Of a DNA stretch of 64,000 bases, positions 1 to 10,442 are shown one piece after another (position 1 is the stretch's first letter; every line of letters begins with the position of its first letter). The position numbers and the translations under genes are program-made. The notes under the pieces are model-generated. The model was given only the letters and a program-made list of their open reading frames with translations. It searched no databases and was not told where the DNA came from. The DNA is from JACADW01 sp963747985 (GTDB lineage Bacteria > Acidobacteriota > UBA6911): NCBI GenBank assembly GCA_963747985.1, contig CAVVHG010000012.1:434001-498000 (forward strand). Direction: 5' to 3'.

Positions 1-1
1 G

Positions 2-220
2 GTCAACGGCCGCAATGCGCTCACCTGGGAACAGAAATTTGACTTGGACGTTTGGTATGTCGATCATCTGTCCTTTTGGCTCGACCTGAAGATTGTCGCG
101 ATGACGCTCTGGAAGATCCTTTCGCGAGAGGGTATCTCCGAGCCGGGGCAGGCCACGATGGAAGAATTCCATGGCTCCGATGCCGGAAGTGAGAGGCTCC
201 CCGCGAGCTCTGAGGTCGAT
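2..220 (+). CDS. Sugar transferase (undecaprenyl-phosphate sugar phosphotransferase), C-terminal fragment
   Basis: The window opens inside a gene; about 60 codons remain. The visible end (NGRNALTWEQKF, then DVWYVDHLSFWLDLKI and ATMEEF) is the standard C-terminus of the bacterial sugar transferase family, which moves a sugar-1-phosphate from a nucleotide sugar to undecaprenyl phosphate at the inner membrane to start a surface glycan repeat unit. No stop codon appears before the next gene's ATG at 221, so the two read as one frame. Because this stretch is full of single-base indels, a lost stop is likelier than a true fusion. The neighbour is a NeuD/PglD acetyltransferase, the usual partner in Pgl-type clusters. 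Confidence 0.8.
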
Positions 221-845
221 ATGCGTCTGTTGGTTCTTGGTGCAGGCGGCCACGGGCAGGTAGTGGCCGACATTCTGCTGCGCATGGTGACGCCGGGATG
301 GGGATCTGAGCGTGCAGGGTATCTGGATGACAACCCGGCGACTGCTGGCAACGCTTCCTCGGCCTCCCGTTCTGGGCTGCCTGGCCGACCGGACCGCTTG
401 CCGCATGACGCAGTAATCGTGGCCGTGGGAGACAACTACACGCGCCAACAGCTGGCCTCGGTTGGCATCACAAGGCGAGCGTTTCGCCGTTGCCTGTCAT
501 CCCCGGGCCGTGATCGCGCCCGATGTTTCGATCGGCCCGGGGACTATGATCTGCGGCGGTGTCGTGATAAACCCTGGTACCGTGATCGGCGCGCATGCCA
601 TTCTCAATACCGGGTGCACGGTAGATCACCACAACCGGATCGGCGACTACGCCCACATCGCGCCCGGCGTCCATCTTGGCGGTGATGTGCGGATCGGCGC
701 GGTGCCTTGGTGGGCATCGGGCCACGGTAATGCCCCAGAGTTCGGTTGGCGACTGGGCAGTGATCGGTGCTGGGGCCGTAGTGACCAGAGATATCCTTCC
801 CAGCGTGATTGCATTGGGGATGCCCGCACGCCCCGTGTCCGCTGA
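221..845 (+). CDS. NeuD/PglD-type sugar O/N-acetyltransferase, frameshifted
   Basis: The start MRLLVLGAGGHGQVVADILL is the N-terminal nucleotide-sugar-binding fold of PglD/NeuD. The C-terminal half is a left-handed beta-helix of hexapeptide repeats (VIAPDVSIGPGTMICGG, then VINPGTVIGAHAILNTG and VDHHNRIGDYAHIAPG, with GMPARPV at the end). Such enzymes transfer acetyl from acetyl-CoA to a 4-amino sugar or sialic acid. The coding frame changes near 355, 400, 465 and 700, and probably just before 840; once joined, the family alignment is continuous with no missing segment, which favours sequence errors over gene decay. It lies between the sugar transferase and the aminotransferase, as in bacillosamine-type modules. 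Confidence 0.75.
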
Positions 846-888
846 ATCCCGGCGGTGGCCGTCACGCGCGAGCGCTGACGGAGCCCAT

Positions 889-2017
889 TTGAAACGAGTC
901 TTTCTGTCTCCGCCCCATGTTTTCGGCGATGAGCAAGACGCTTGTTGCGGACGCTTTCGCGACGAACTGGATTGCGCCCCTCGGCCCGCATGTGGATGCT
1001 TTCGAGGAAGAGTTCCAGCGACGTTGTCGAAGTGCCGCATGCAGTCGCGCTCTCTCAGGAACGGCAGCTCTCCACCTTGCGATGGAGCTTCTCGGTGTGG
1101 GCGCCGGAGACGAGGTGATCTGTTCGTCGTTGACGTTCATGCGCGTCGGCGAACCCCATCTGCTACAACGGGCGACTCCAGTCTTTGTCGACTGCGACGG
1201 AACGCTGGACGATCGACCCAAACCTGCTGGAAGACGCATTGAAGCACAGCGATGCCGCAGGACGAAGAGCGAAGGCGGTGATCGCCGTCGACCTGTACGG
1301 CCAGTGTGCCGATTACGGAGCAATTCTAGGACCTGTCGAGCGTTACGGCGTGCCGTGGTTGAGGATGCCGCGGAAGCCCTGGGGGCGACCTACAGAGGCA
1401 GGCCGGCAGGAGGATTCGGACGACTAGGTGTCTTTTCCTTCAACGGCAATAAGATCATCACGACCTCCGGCGGCGGGATGTTGGTATCCCATGAAAAGGA
1501 ACTGGTTGATCGTGCAAGGTTCCTGGCATCTCAGGCGCGGGACCCTGCGCCTCACTACGAACACTCCCACATCGGTTACAACTACAGGCTGAGTAACATC
1601 CTTGCGGCAATCGGTCGGGGACAGCTGAGGACGCTGGCCGAGCGCGTGGCAATCCGCAGGCGAACTTTCGAACGCTACGCTGAGAGGCCTTCAGGACCTC
1701 CCCGGCCTGAGGCTCATGCCCGAAGCGCCGTACGGTCGCTCGAACCGGTGGTTGACATGCCTCACAATTGACCCCGCCATCTTCGGCGCCAGACCGTGAA
1801 GTTGTTCGTCTGGCGCTCGAAGCCGAAAACATCGAAGCCCGTCCTGTCTGGAAGCCGATACACCTGCAGCCTGTGTTCGGAGGAAGTCTCGTGTTCGGCG
1901 GGAGAAGTCTCGGAACGGCTGTTTCGGAACGGTCTTTGCCTTCCCAGCGGATCCAACCTCCACCCCGATGACCAGAACCGCGTGATTTCCACCATACGGC
2001 GGACTTGTCGAGCGTGA
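889..2017 (+). CDS. DegT/DnrJ/EryC1 family PLP aminotransferase, heavily frameshifted
   Basis: Joined across frames this is a complete sugar aminotransferase of about 375 residues: KRVFLSPPH start, ADAFATNWIAPLGPHVDAFE, SGTAALHLAMELLGVGAGDEV, AVIAVDLYGQCADY, VVEDAAEALGATYRG, then FSFNGNKIITTSGGG containing the PLP lysine (codon 1451-1453), and the GRPVWKP-like end ARPVWKPIHLQPVF. It would convert a 4-keto sugar nucleotide, such as the product of the dehydratase at 3525, to the 4-amino sugar. The start is a TTG at 889 or a damaged ATG nearby. At least eight frame changes occur (about 930, 1025, 1055, 1140, 1170, 1200, 1350, 1685 and later), roughly one per 100 bases. All active-site segments survive, so I read this as poor sequence rather than a true pseudogene. 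Confidence 0.8.
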
Positions 2018-2429
2018 TCGACGATGCCGTGGATCATGCTGTCATTGCTGGAGATCTCACTTGTTACGAGTCACCCGTATAACGGTTTTGAGATCAAGAA
2101 CGTCGATCGTGTCATGGTCGGGCGTTGTGCCGTGCGACCCTCCGTGCGTCCGGATGAGAGGAGGGCTGGACGAAAAACGCGATAGGGTAGAGGGCTCAGA
2201 CCGCGGCTTGCGATTTTTGGTGGCGCTCCAAGTGGGCGCCTTTTTTATTTCAGCAGGACAACTTCATCTTCCATGACAGCGTTGACGTCCTGGCTACCAC
2301 ACAGGTGAGCAGGAGGGTGTCCATAGTCACACCATTCCTGCATCACTTTTTCCGGACGAACGGGTAACCTTTTCGGGTTATCATTGCCTGAACTTGGCTC
2401 TTAGAGCGAAGGGATTCACCAGCATCAAC
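2018..2429. other. Intergenic gap with one terminator
   Basis: This stretch separates the aminotransferase from the WecA-like gene. Apart from the terminator at 2222-2246 I see no coding frame with family-like sequence and no convincing promoter. Since its left side lies in the indel-rich zone, a small feature could be hidden. Confidence 0.5.
2222..2246 (+). terminator. Rho-independent terminator
   Basis: Stem GGCGCTC (2222-2228) pairs with GGGCGCC (2234-2240; one G-T pair) around a 5-base loop, followed by six T at 2241-2246. It would end the transcript carrying the acetyltransferase and aminotransferase. Confidence 0.8.
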
Positions 2430-3528
2430 ATGATAACGTCCTCGGTTGGTATTTCTTTCCTAGTAGGCATCCTCTCCTACATCGGAGTTGGGCGTTTCCG
2501 TCATTGGGCCACACGGCGGCGGATTCTTGACCTCCCCAACGAACGCAGCTCTCACGCATCGCCCGTGCCGCGCGGCGGCGGTCTCGTCATCGTCGGGCTC
2601 ACCCTGATCGGCATTTGGATCTTCCATGCTGTCGCGGATCCGAGCAGTCAGTGGCCGGGACTCCTGCTCTACACCCTTGGTGCGCTGGTAGTTGCGGCGG
2701 CGAGTTGGATGGACGACTTGCGCACTCTGCCGAATTCCCTGAAGTTTGCCGCGCAGTCGCTGGGAGCGGTGTGTGCCATAGCAGGATTTGGTTACTGGAG
2801 GACGTTGACCGTCCCGGATCTGGGGACGTTGCATCTGGCTTGGGCGGGTGCCCTGGCCACCTTCGTCTGGATCGTTGGCGTGACCAATGCCTACAACTTC
2901 ATGGACGGAATCGATGGCATCGCAGCGGGGCAGGCCGTCGTCGCGGGCCTTGGCTGGGCGGTGATCGGGTGGGTCAATGGTCAGCCCACCGTTGGTATCC
3001 TGGGTGCATTAATCGCTGCGACCTCTCTTGGGTTTCTGGGTCACAACTGGCCGCCTGCGCGCGATATTCATGGGCGATGTGGGAAGTGCCTTTCTGGGAT
3101 ACACCTTGGCCGTGCTGCCTCTGATGTTTGCCCGGAGTGCTGTCGGAATCGGCCCGACTGCAGCCCTGATTTGGGCGATTCTTCTTCTCTGGCCGTTCCT
3201 GTTCGACACCAGTTACACGCTTGTGAGGCGCCTGTTCAGAGGCGAGAACATCGTGACGGCGCACAGGTCTCACCTCTATCAGAGGCTCACGGCGGCCGGC
3301 CACACTCACCTTTTCGTCACTATCCTATATGTGTTCCTGGCGGTTGCCGGAGCACTGGTCGCACAAATCTGGTCGCCGGTGGCTGTTGTCGAAGAACATG
3401 GCCGCTGTGGCCGTCCTTCCGTTCTTGGGAATCACTCTGCTGGTTGCGGTCTGGGAGTCCGAACGGAGACAAGCGGTACGGCACGCGGAAATACCCGTTC
3501 GCTTTCCTTCGATATCGAAGGGCAGTGA
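2430..3528 (+). CDS. WecA-like undecaprenyl-phosphate GlcNAc-1-phosphate transferase (GT4), frameshifted
   Basis: Multi-pass membrane enzyme of the MraY/WecA family, which transfers a HexNAc-1-phosphate to undecaprenyl phosphate. Visible landmarks: the RSSHASPVPRGGG cytoplasmic loop, WMDDLRTLPNSLKF with the catalytic DD pair, NAYNFMDGIDGIAAGQ with the NxxNxxDGxDG motif, and, after a frame change near 3050, the MGDVGSAFLGY motif followed by HRSHLYQRL. A second change lies near 3400. The ATG at 2430 begins a membrane helix (SVGISFLVGILSYIGV). The stop TGA at 3526-3528 overlaps the GTG proposed as the start of the next gene, suggesting translational coupling. Confidence 0.75.
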
Positions 3529-5400
3529 TCGTCCTCTTCCAACTCTGTCTGCTTGCAGTATCGTATTACCTCAGTTTTCTCCTTCGTTTCGATTTCAATC
3601 TAAACAATCCCTATCGAAGGGCTTTCCTGATAACGCTCCCATTTGTTCTGCTCGTCAAACTGCCCGTGTTCTACTATTTTCGACTGCTTTCGGGTTGGTG
3701 GCGCTACGTGGGGATGAGTGACCTGCTCGACATCATCAAGTCTGCGGCGGTCAGCGCACCGCTTGTCTTTGGAGCCGTATACTGGGTACACGGGCTCGTT
3801 GACTATCCGCGTTCCATCTTCGTAGTGGATCCGATATTGACGGTTATTGTGATCGGCGGGACGCGCTTTGCCGTACGCGCCTATTACGAGAGCGCCCGCC
3901 TGCACCTGACGCACGCCAACACCCTGATCGTGGGAGCAGGCCGGGCCGGCAGCGGAATAGCCCGTGAGCTGCGCGGAAACGAGCGACTGGAATACAACCT
4001 GGTGGGATTTGTCGACGATGACCCGACAAAAAAGGGAGTGCGGGTGGAGGGAATCAAGGTGCTTGGAAGCACCGACGAACTGCCCCGGCTGATAGAGGAT
4101 AACGATATTGCTCATATCCTCATCGCCATACCCTCCGCGACCGGCAAAGCAGATGCAGGCCATCATCGAGAAGTGCCGGCAGTGCAAGGTGGCCTTCAAG
4201 ACGCTACCGGCAATCGGAGACATCATCCGCGGGGCCGCCTCCGCGACCGCCGTCCGCAACTTGCGGGTGGAGGATCTCCTGGCCCGCGCGCCAGTGCGCC
4301 TCGATCTGGGGCGTATACGAACTACGTTCCAGGGGAAGCCCGTTCTGATTACCGGCGCGGGCGGGTCCATCGGCTCGGAACTGTCCAGGCAGATCGCCGA
4401 CTTCCGGCCGTCGAAGCTGGTGCTCTTCGACCAGGGGGAGAGTGATCTTTTCGAAATCGAACTCGAGCTGGTGCGAAAATTCCCTGCGCTCAAGTGTGTC
4501 GCAGCGGTCGGAGACATTCTGGACGTCAAACGATTGCGCGAAGTTTTCGCGGAACACCGCCCCCAGTCGGTCTTTCATGCGGCTGCCTACAAGCACGTTC
4601 CCTTGATGGAGCAGAACTGCTTCCAGGCAGTCAAGAACAACATCTTCGGGACCTACAATGTCGCCCTGATGGCCCGGCAGTATGAGACCGGGGATTTCGT
4701 GATGATTTCCTCAGATAAGGCGGTCAATCCAAGCAACGTCATGGGCGTGACCAAACGCGTGGCAGAGCTTCTCATCCTCGGCCTCCAGCATCAGCAGACG
4801 AGATTTGTTTCGGTCCGGTTCGGCAACGTCCTCGGAAGCAGGGGGAGCGTCCTGCCGGTTTTCCAGCAGCAGATCGCCGCGCGCAGCCCGATCACCATCA
4901 CCGATCCCGAGGCAAAGCGATACTTCATGACCATCCCGGAGGCCGTGCAATTGGTCCTGCAGGCATCCACCATGGGGAAAGGGGGCGAGATCTTCGTGCT
5001 TGATATGGGAGAACCTGTCAAGATCGTGGACCTCGCCCGTACCCTGCTGACGCTTTCGGGCCTCGAGCCGGATCGCGATGTGAAGATCGTCTTCACGGGA
5101 CTCAGGCCGGGAGAGAAGCTGTTCGAGGAACTGAAGCTCGACGGAGAAGGCATCAAGCCGACGTCACACGAAAAGATCAGGGTGTTGGACGGCGGCGCGG
5201 TGAGCTTCGAGCAGGTCCAGGCCTGGCTGGAAGAGCTGGCGCGGCTGACGGAAGCGCACAACGTCCACGGGCTGGTAAGCAAGCTCAAGGAAATCGTCCC
5301 GGAGTACTCGCCGAGCCCTGAGATCCTCGCCCGGTCGGAAGTCGACCGATATGGCACATTTCTTTCGTATGAGCCGGCGGGGAGGGGACAACAGGAGTGA
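3525..5400 (+). CDS. CapD/WbpM/PglF-type nucleotide-sugar 4,6-dehydratase, one frameshift
   Basis: About 625 residues once a single-base frame change near 4147 is repaired, the normal length for the large membrane-bound dehydratases. Order: four N-terminal membrane helices (starting VIVLFQLCLLAVSYYLSFLL), a CoA-binding-like Rossmann domain (LIVGAGRAGSGIAREL), then an extended SDR domain with the dinucleotide motif TGAGGSIGSEL and the catalytic block SSDKAVNPSNVMGVTKR, which replaces the Y-x3-K of ordinary SDRs. It should dehydrate UDP-GlcNAc or a relative to the 4-keto-6-deoxy sugar used by the aminotransferase and acetyltransferase upstream. The start at GTG 3525 is inferred from the GTGA overlap. 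Confidence 0.85.
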
Positions 5401-5430
5401 TCGAGGAATCGACTACTCCGGGCAGGCCCT

Positions 5431-7384
5431 CACTGGGGCAGCCACAACGGGATGCCAATAAGGACCTTCGCCGGGACCGGATCGCCGTTGAGGCGGGCCG
5501 GCCGGAAAGTCCATTTGCCAGGGCGCTGACCACGGGTTCATTCAGCAGGACATCGGGGCTCTCCTTCACCGAGATCTGCTCCAACTTGCCCTCGATGTTG
5601 ACCACCGCGTAGACGATAAGCATTCTCCGCAGGTACTTGCGAACCACTTCGGCGGGCAGAACAGGCGGATCCTTGGCGACCGGGAAGGGCAGCACGAGGC
5701 CCTGCTGGGTCGAGCCCGCAGGCGTATCCGCCTGGCCGGGCGCTCCCTGGGGCACAGCGAATTCGATCGTCCACGAGGGGGTCGAGTCGGTTATGGTCTG
5801 TCTCATGTCGAGATAGACGGTATAGACCTGCTCACGTGCGAACACGCCGTAGGGCGGGAGTCCGCCTCCGCTGTTCTCCGTGGAGATAATCGTGATGCCG
5901 TAGGCGCTCTGCAACGGTCGACTGGGCGGAGTGCGAGGCACGGGCTTGCTGGCTGAGGCTCCGGTATCGCCGACTCCACCGATGATCGAGATTCCGGCAA
6001 AAGGGCCTTTGCCCGGGCCGGAACCCGCACCCGACCCTGTTCCCGTGCCTGTGCCGGATCCGGTTCCGGAGCCCGTACCCGGACCGCGTCCTGAGCCGGA
6101 ACCCGCGATCGAGCCGGGCCCGGAACCGGAGCCTGGGCCCGAGCCAGAACCTACGCCGGGTCCCGGACCGGAGCCAGGCCCGGTACCGATGCCTGAACCT
6201 GTACCTCCGCCCGACCCGGATCCAGTCCCGGCCCCGGCGCCTGCGCCGGCAGTGCCCCCGCCTCCCGTGGCTCCATTCCCTGCTGCGGCTGCCGTATGAG
6301 TACCGATCCCGGTTGTCGAAGAGGAGCTCTCGAATTGCGGCCCCGGCTCCGTTTCGCTCGTGGCAAGGTTTGCCTCGGGGGAGATGGCGAAACGTCCCCG
6401 TGCCTCGCCGACGGGCACCTCGAACGGCTGCTGACGCACCGTCGGCATCGGAGACAGCGCCAGGAGGTTATGTATGTCGTTGCCGCGCGTCGGCAGTGGT
6501 GAAAACTCGCGCCTCGGCGGCTCTGCCGCCTCATCGAGCACTTTCGCGGGCGGGTCTATCCTGATCGGCTCCGGGGGCATCGGCGGTGGCTCCGGCGGTT
6601 CGACAACCTTCGCATCCTGGGGCGCGGGATCCGGCGTGGCCTGCTCCGGCGGCTTCAGGCTCGGCGTAGGCTCAGGATATTTTATCTCCGGCAACGGACC
6701 GGTCTCAGGGATACGGGCCGGCTCGACCATCTTCAGGTTGTCGACCGGAGCGGGCATTGCGAGCGTGGCGGCAGGTGGCGCAGGTGCAGGTGGTTGAGAC
6801 GGCTTGATGACCTCAGGCTGCCTGACAACCGGCACGTAGGGTTTCTTTTTCGGCGTGGGGCCCGCATCAGCCATCTGGACGATGTTCGGGAGCGACAAGG
6901 GTGGCGGCAACACAGGAGGTTTCACAAGTGCCGGCTGAAGCAGTGTTTGGCTGCGGTTGGTCGGATTGAGAAAATCCGAGAGAATCCGCTGAGGCCCGGG
7001 GTAACTAAGGCCCTTCTTCCCGGGAGCCGACGCCCCGGCGGGTCCCTTGCGCCGCGCCGGCAGTCCGCCTCCGGGAAGGCCCATGCCCTCACTGCCCATC
7101 CCCTCGTGCCCGCCTCCGAGCAGTGGCAGGTACATCACCACCCTTTGTTCGGGTTCGTCAATCACTACCGCCCGGGGCTCGGGAAGCATGAATTTGCCGG
7201 AGCCGTGCGAGACACGGAGAAAGATCAGGACTGTAAAGACAGCAGCATGAATGAGAAGGGAATAGGGGACCCCACGAGCCGGGAAGTAGGGACGGCTCAA
7301 GATTGCTGTCTTGAATAGCGTCGACTCGTCGCCATTTAGAGATAGCGCTCTGAGCCTCCGAATGATCCGCCGACTCTTAGACAT
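5431..7384 (-). CDS. TonB-family energy transducer-like protein with Pro-rich and Gly/Ser-rich linkers, 3' frameshift
   Basis: About 650 residues. A single membrane helix lies near residues 39-57 (VPYSLLIHAAVFTVLIFLRV), followed by a very long Pro-rich segment (PEPxPxLKPPEQ and similar), a roughly 80-residue Gly/Ser/Thr/Pro tract with two-residue periodicity (DNA 6000-6260), and a C-terminal TonB-like domain (VVRKYLRRMLIVYAVVNIEGKLEQISVKESPD). After SALAN the frame breaks near 5520; restoring one base gives WTFRPARLNGDPVPAKVL and a stop near 5431, the typical TonB C-terminal end. As written, the open frame runs to 5285 with unrelated sequence. It lies 82 bases downstream of the TPR/propeller gene and probably shares its transcript. 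Whether it drives outer-membrane import or anchors a complex is not visible. Confidence 0.7.
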
Positions 7385-7466
7385 GCTTTCGTTATCGTAA
7401 CCTCTATCACAGGCCTGTAGGATAAACAAGCGACCTGTTTCGCTCCTGCTATGCCCGGCGGACCGG

Positions 7467-10286
7467 CTAAGGACCCTCCGCCCTTGCATCACGATAGGGG
7501 GTCTTTGTCTCGTACAACCTGATCCGGGTCTGCAACTCCTCGATATAGCCTGTCTGCCTCAGTGACGTGGCCAGTTCGATAGCTCGCCGAACAGTCTCAA
7601 TCGCCTCAGAGAATCTTCCGGATTCGGCGTAAGCGGCACCCAAGGTGTCCAGGTACTCAACATTTCGGTAGCCTGACAACTGCGCGGCCCGCTCGGCGAG
7701 TTTCACGGCTTCTGCGCCATCGCGGTCGGCGGGGTCGGGGCTCGTTGCCAGCACGTAGGCCGCCTCGTTCATGGCCGGCACATATTTTGGATTGATTTGC
7801 AGCGCCTCGCGCCAATGCGCCAGTGCTTCCCGGTTACGGGCCTGCGAATGACACAAAGCCATCCCCAGGTAGAGATGGGCCTCGACCAGCCGGGGATTCA
7901 GCGCAAGGGCTTTTTCAAAGTGGGTAATAGCTTGTTCCTCGTCCCCCGTGACGGCCAGTGCACGCCCGAGATCCTTCTGAGCCTCAGCAAGTTGAGGATT
8001 GATTGTAACAGCCTTCTCAAAATGCGGCAGGGCCTTGTCCACCTGCCCGCTGGTCGCGAGGGCGACGCCAAGGTGCTGGTGACATTCGGCAAGGCCGGGA
8101 TTGATCTCCAGGGCCTTCAAGAACTCCGAGCACGCATCTTCTATGCGCCCTTCACTGGCGAGGGCAACTCCCAGGTTGTCGTGGAGTTCCGCCGACTCGG
8201 GATGATACTCCAGGCCCTTGCGAAAACGCAGAATCGCCTCATCCGTTCTCCCCACTGCCATGAGAGCAAGTCCCAGGTTATTCTGGATGGCATGGTATTG
8301 AGGGTTCAACTCCAGCGCCTTTTCGTACTGCGGAATCGCTTCCCGGTAGCGGCCGGTCCGGACCAGGGTAGCGCCCAGGTTGTTGCGAATTCGGGCATCG
8401 TCCGGATTTGACTCAGCGAGTTGTTTCCATTCGGTGAGTGCCGCCTCGTAGTCTCCCTTGTCGCTCAGTCCAGATGCATGGTCGAACTTGACGTACATCT
8501 CCACTGCGGGCACCCGGATCTCGGCCAGACCATCGCTCGGTATGTTCACAAATTCGGGAAGGTTGACGGCGCGGTTGGCCGCGGTGGCGTTCTCGATGAG
8601 AATTGCCGGGCTGTCGTTGCCCTCCTCATCGATATGAGTGAGGTACATCTGGGTGTAGGGCGACCTGCTCTTCGAGGCGAAAACCAGCCATCGTCCGTTG
8701 GGCGAGAAGCTGTGCCAGGAGTTCATGAGGGATGTGTTGCACCGCATTCGTCGTGCTTGCCCCCCGCCTGCCGGGACGATGTAGAGTTGGCCGTCCGGGC
8801 GCATCAACTGCCCGTTGCGACACTGGACAAAGACGATCCAGCGGCCATCCGGAGAGATTCTGGGGAACGTATTGCTCATGCCGTTTTGAGAGGCGCCGGC
8901 AATGGGCTCGGCCTGGCCCCCCCGGCCGCCATTGAACGGCACGCGGTAGAGGTCGTATTGAATCTGTACCTCTTTCGGATCATTCGCGTAATCGGCCATC
9001 TTCCCGTCGGGCGGGTAGGGCTCTTTTGCCTCCGCTCTGGCGAAGACAAGATTCTTTCCATCAGGGCTCCAGGTTCCGTCGGTGTGCACGAAACGCGGGT
9101 CGTCGGCGCCCGGCAGCGGGTGCCGCTGTCCCGTCTGACGGTCATACCAGGCCAGCAAGCCGCGCGTCGGATAGAATACCTGGAGAAAGCGATAGTCCCT
9201 GAAGTTGACCACGTAGTAATTGTTTTGCGGAGCTCTGTCCGTCGTGTTGACGGTCGTGATCACATATTTCCCATCCGGGGAAAGCTGCGACATGAAACCA
9301 ACGCGGTTGAGCCCAACCTGCGCGTCCTGGGTGGGATTCCAGGAGACCATGTCGCCCGTATCAATGGTGACGCGCGGCCGCACCGGCACTATGGCGTAGA
9401 GCCCCTTGTCGTTCTGCGGCCCGTCCAGGTCCATTCCCATTGTCGTGCCATCGAGCGAGAAGGAGTGGCAGTTGGCACAGGTAGGCATGTCCTTGAGAAC
9501 GATCCGGCTTTGCTCATCACCGATGCTGAGCATCCGCCAGTAAATCAGTTTGATAGCCGCGGTCGGCAGGGGCTTGATGATGCCCTTCTCGGTTTCCGAC
9601 GGCATCAGCGGAACGTCGCGATAGAAGATGGGTGCGGCGACCGGGTCCTCGGAGGTATGAATCGCAACGCGACCGCGGGACAAAGCCTGCCCCCCGTTGC
9701 TCGAATCGAAGCCGGCGATGGAGACAAAGGCGGGACCTCTTACGGAGCGCTTCTTGATCTCCTCCCACGTTGTCGCATCGGGAACCCATGTATGTGCGGA
9801 GGCCTGCTCAGGCGTGAGTCTAGGCAGCTCATTGGTTGTGGAGATGCAGCGCTCATCAATCTCCCCGAGACGAAGGCCTTCGCCGCTGGACCTGGCTTGG
9901 ATGGCGGCGGAGCCGTCGGCGAAGGTGACCTCGATCTTCCAGTGGGTAACCTGCGCCGCAGAGTCATGCCAGATGATAGTCGGCGGTTTGATCTCGGGCG
10001 GGAAAATCGACCCGTCGAGCGGATAGTCGATGTTGATGATGCCTGTGTGCGCGGTGAGCAGGCTCGCAGATGGTTCATTTCGCGATTGAGCCGCCATCTT
10101 AGAAGCCGGCTCGGTCATCCATACCGCGAGGGTGCCAAGGAGCAGCGCGGCAACTCCGGCTCGTCTCCACGTGCCTCGTCTGCGGCGTACCGTGTGGGAC
10201 TGCCGTGCCGGCTCAGAGACCCGCCTACTGTCGGGGATCGTATTTCGTAGGATCAGGCCGCGAGACGACTTGCGGTCATCTGTCAT
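7467..10286 (-). CDS. Exported TolB-like beta-propeller and TPR protein with one CXXCH haem motif
   Basis: About 939 residues from the ATG at 10286; an earlier in-frame start at 10352 is possible. A basic N-terminus precedes a membrane or signal segment (VAALLLGTLAVWM). An N-terminal beta domain (GIINIDYPLDGSIFPPEIKPP) is followed by a CANCHSF haem c-binding motif, a TolB/WD-like propeller with repeats of the type SPDGKYV, SPDGKNLVF, SPDGRWIVF and SPNGRWLVF, and a C-terminal run of about eight TPR units (NNLGATLVRTGRYREAI, NNLGLALMAVGRTDEAI and so on). Proteins with this order are common hypothetical products in Acidobacteriota and Planctomycetota. A protein-scaffold or periplasmic electron-transfer role is inference. 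It is followed by the TonB-like gene in the same direction. Confidence 0.75.
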   Translation of the reverse strand: MTDDRKSSRGLILRNTIPDSRRVSEPARQSHTVRRRRGTWRRAGVAALLLGTLAVWMTEPASKMAAQSRNEPSASLLTAHTGIINIDYPLDGSIFPPEIKPPTIIWHDSAAQVTHWKIEVTFADGSAAIQARSSGEGLRLGEIDERCISTTNELPRLTPEQASAHTWVPDATTWEEIKKRSVRGPAFVSIAGFDSSNGGQALSRGRVAIHTSEDPVAAPIFYRDVPLMPSETEKGIIKPLPTAAIKLIYWRMLSIGDEQSRIVLKDMPTCANCHSFSLDGTTMGMDLDGPQNDKGLYAIVPVRPRVTIDTGDMVSWNPTQDAQVGLNRVGFMSQLSPDGKYVITTVNTTDRAPQNNYYVVNFRDYRFLQVFYPTRGLLAWYDRQTGQRHPLPGADDPRFVHTDGTWSPDGKNLVFARAEAKEPYPPDGKMADYANDPKEVQIQYDLYRVPFNGGRGGQAEPIAGASQNGMSNTFPRISPDGRWIVFVQCRNGQLMRPDGQLYIVPAGGGQARRMRCNTSLMNSWHSFSPNGRWLVFASKSRSPYTQMYLTHIDEEGNDSPAILIENATAANRAVNLPEFVNIPSDGLAEIRVPAVEMYVKFDHASGLSDKGDYEAALTEWKQLAESNPDDARIRNNLGATLVRTGRYREAIPQYEKALELNPQYHAIQNNLGLALMAVGRTDEAILRFRKGLEYHPESAELHDNLGVALASEGRIEDACSEFLKALEINPGLAECHQHLGVALATSGQVDKALPHFEKAVTINPQLAEAQKDLGRALAVTGDEEQAITHFEKALALNPRLVEAHLYLGMALCHSQARNREALAHWREALQINPKYVPAMNEAAYVLATSPDPADRDGAEAVKLAERAAQLSGYRNVEYLDTLGAAYAESGRFSEAIETVRRAIELATSLRQTGYIEELQTRIRLYETKTPYRDARAEGP

Positions 10287-10420
10287 TCCCGGAATTCTCA
10301 CGTCGACTGCAATCCTTCCGGAAGATAGTCGCACGTCAGGCACCTCCCGCACAAGGTGCCAGGCCTTCGGAATTCGGTTGTCGGACCTGACGTCGTGAGG
10401 GCTCTGCGGGGAATAACCGA

Positions 10421-10436
10421 ATTTCGAAGACCTGGC
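10421..10436. repeat. Short repeat copy 1 just after a stop codon
   Basis: ATTTCGAAGACCTGGC here is identical to 13442-13457. Both copies begin within a few bases of the stop codon of a minus-strand gene, and flanking bases are also similar (AACCG before each). A looser relative is at 39408-39426. Confidence 0.4.
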
Positions 10437-10442
10437 GCCTTC

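Noticed and set aside
2..685. A fused sugar transferase-acetyltransferase gene
   Set aside because: The two read in one frame, but this stretch has many indels, so a missing stop is more likely than a real fusion.
5931..6299. A plus-strand gene encoding a Pro-Glu/Pro-Asp repeat protein
   Set aside because: It is the mirror image of the Gly/Ser linker of the minus-strand TonB-like gene and has no start signals or other domain.
8421..10250. A 609-codon plus-strand frame, and a similar 491-codon frame at 10749-12224
   Set aside because: Both lie opposite clear minus-strand genes (TPR/propeller and winged-helix regulator) and have Arg/Gly/Val-rich sequence without family features; high GC explains the open frames.
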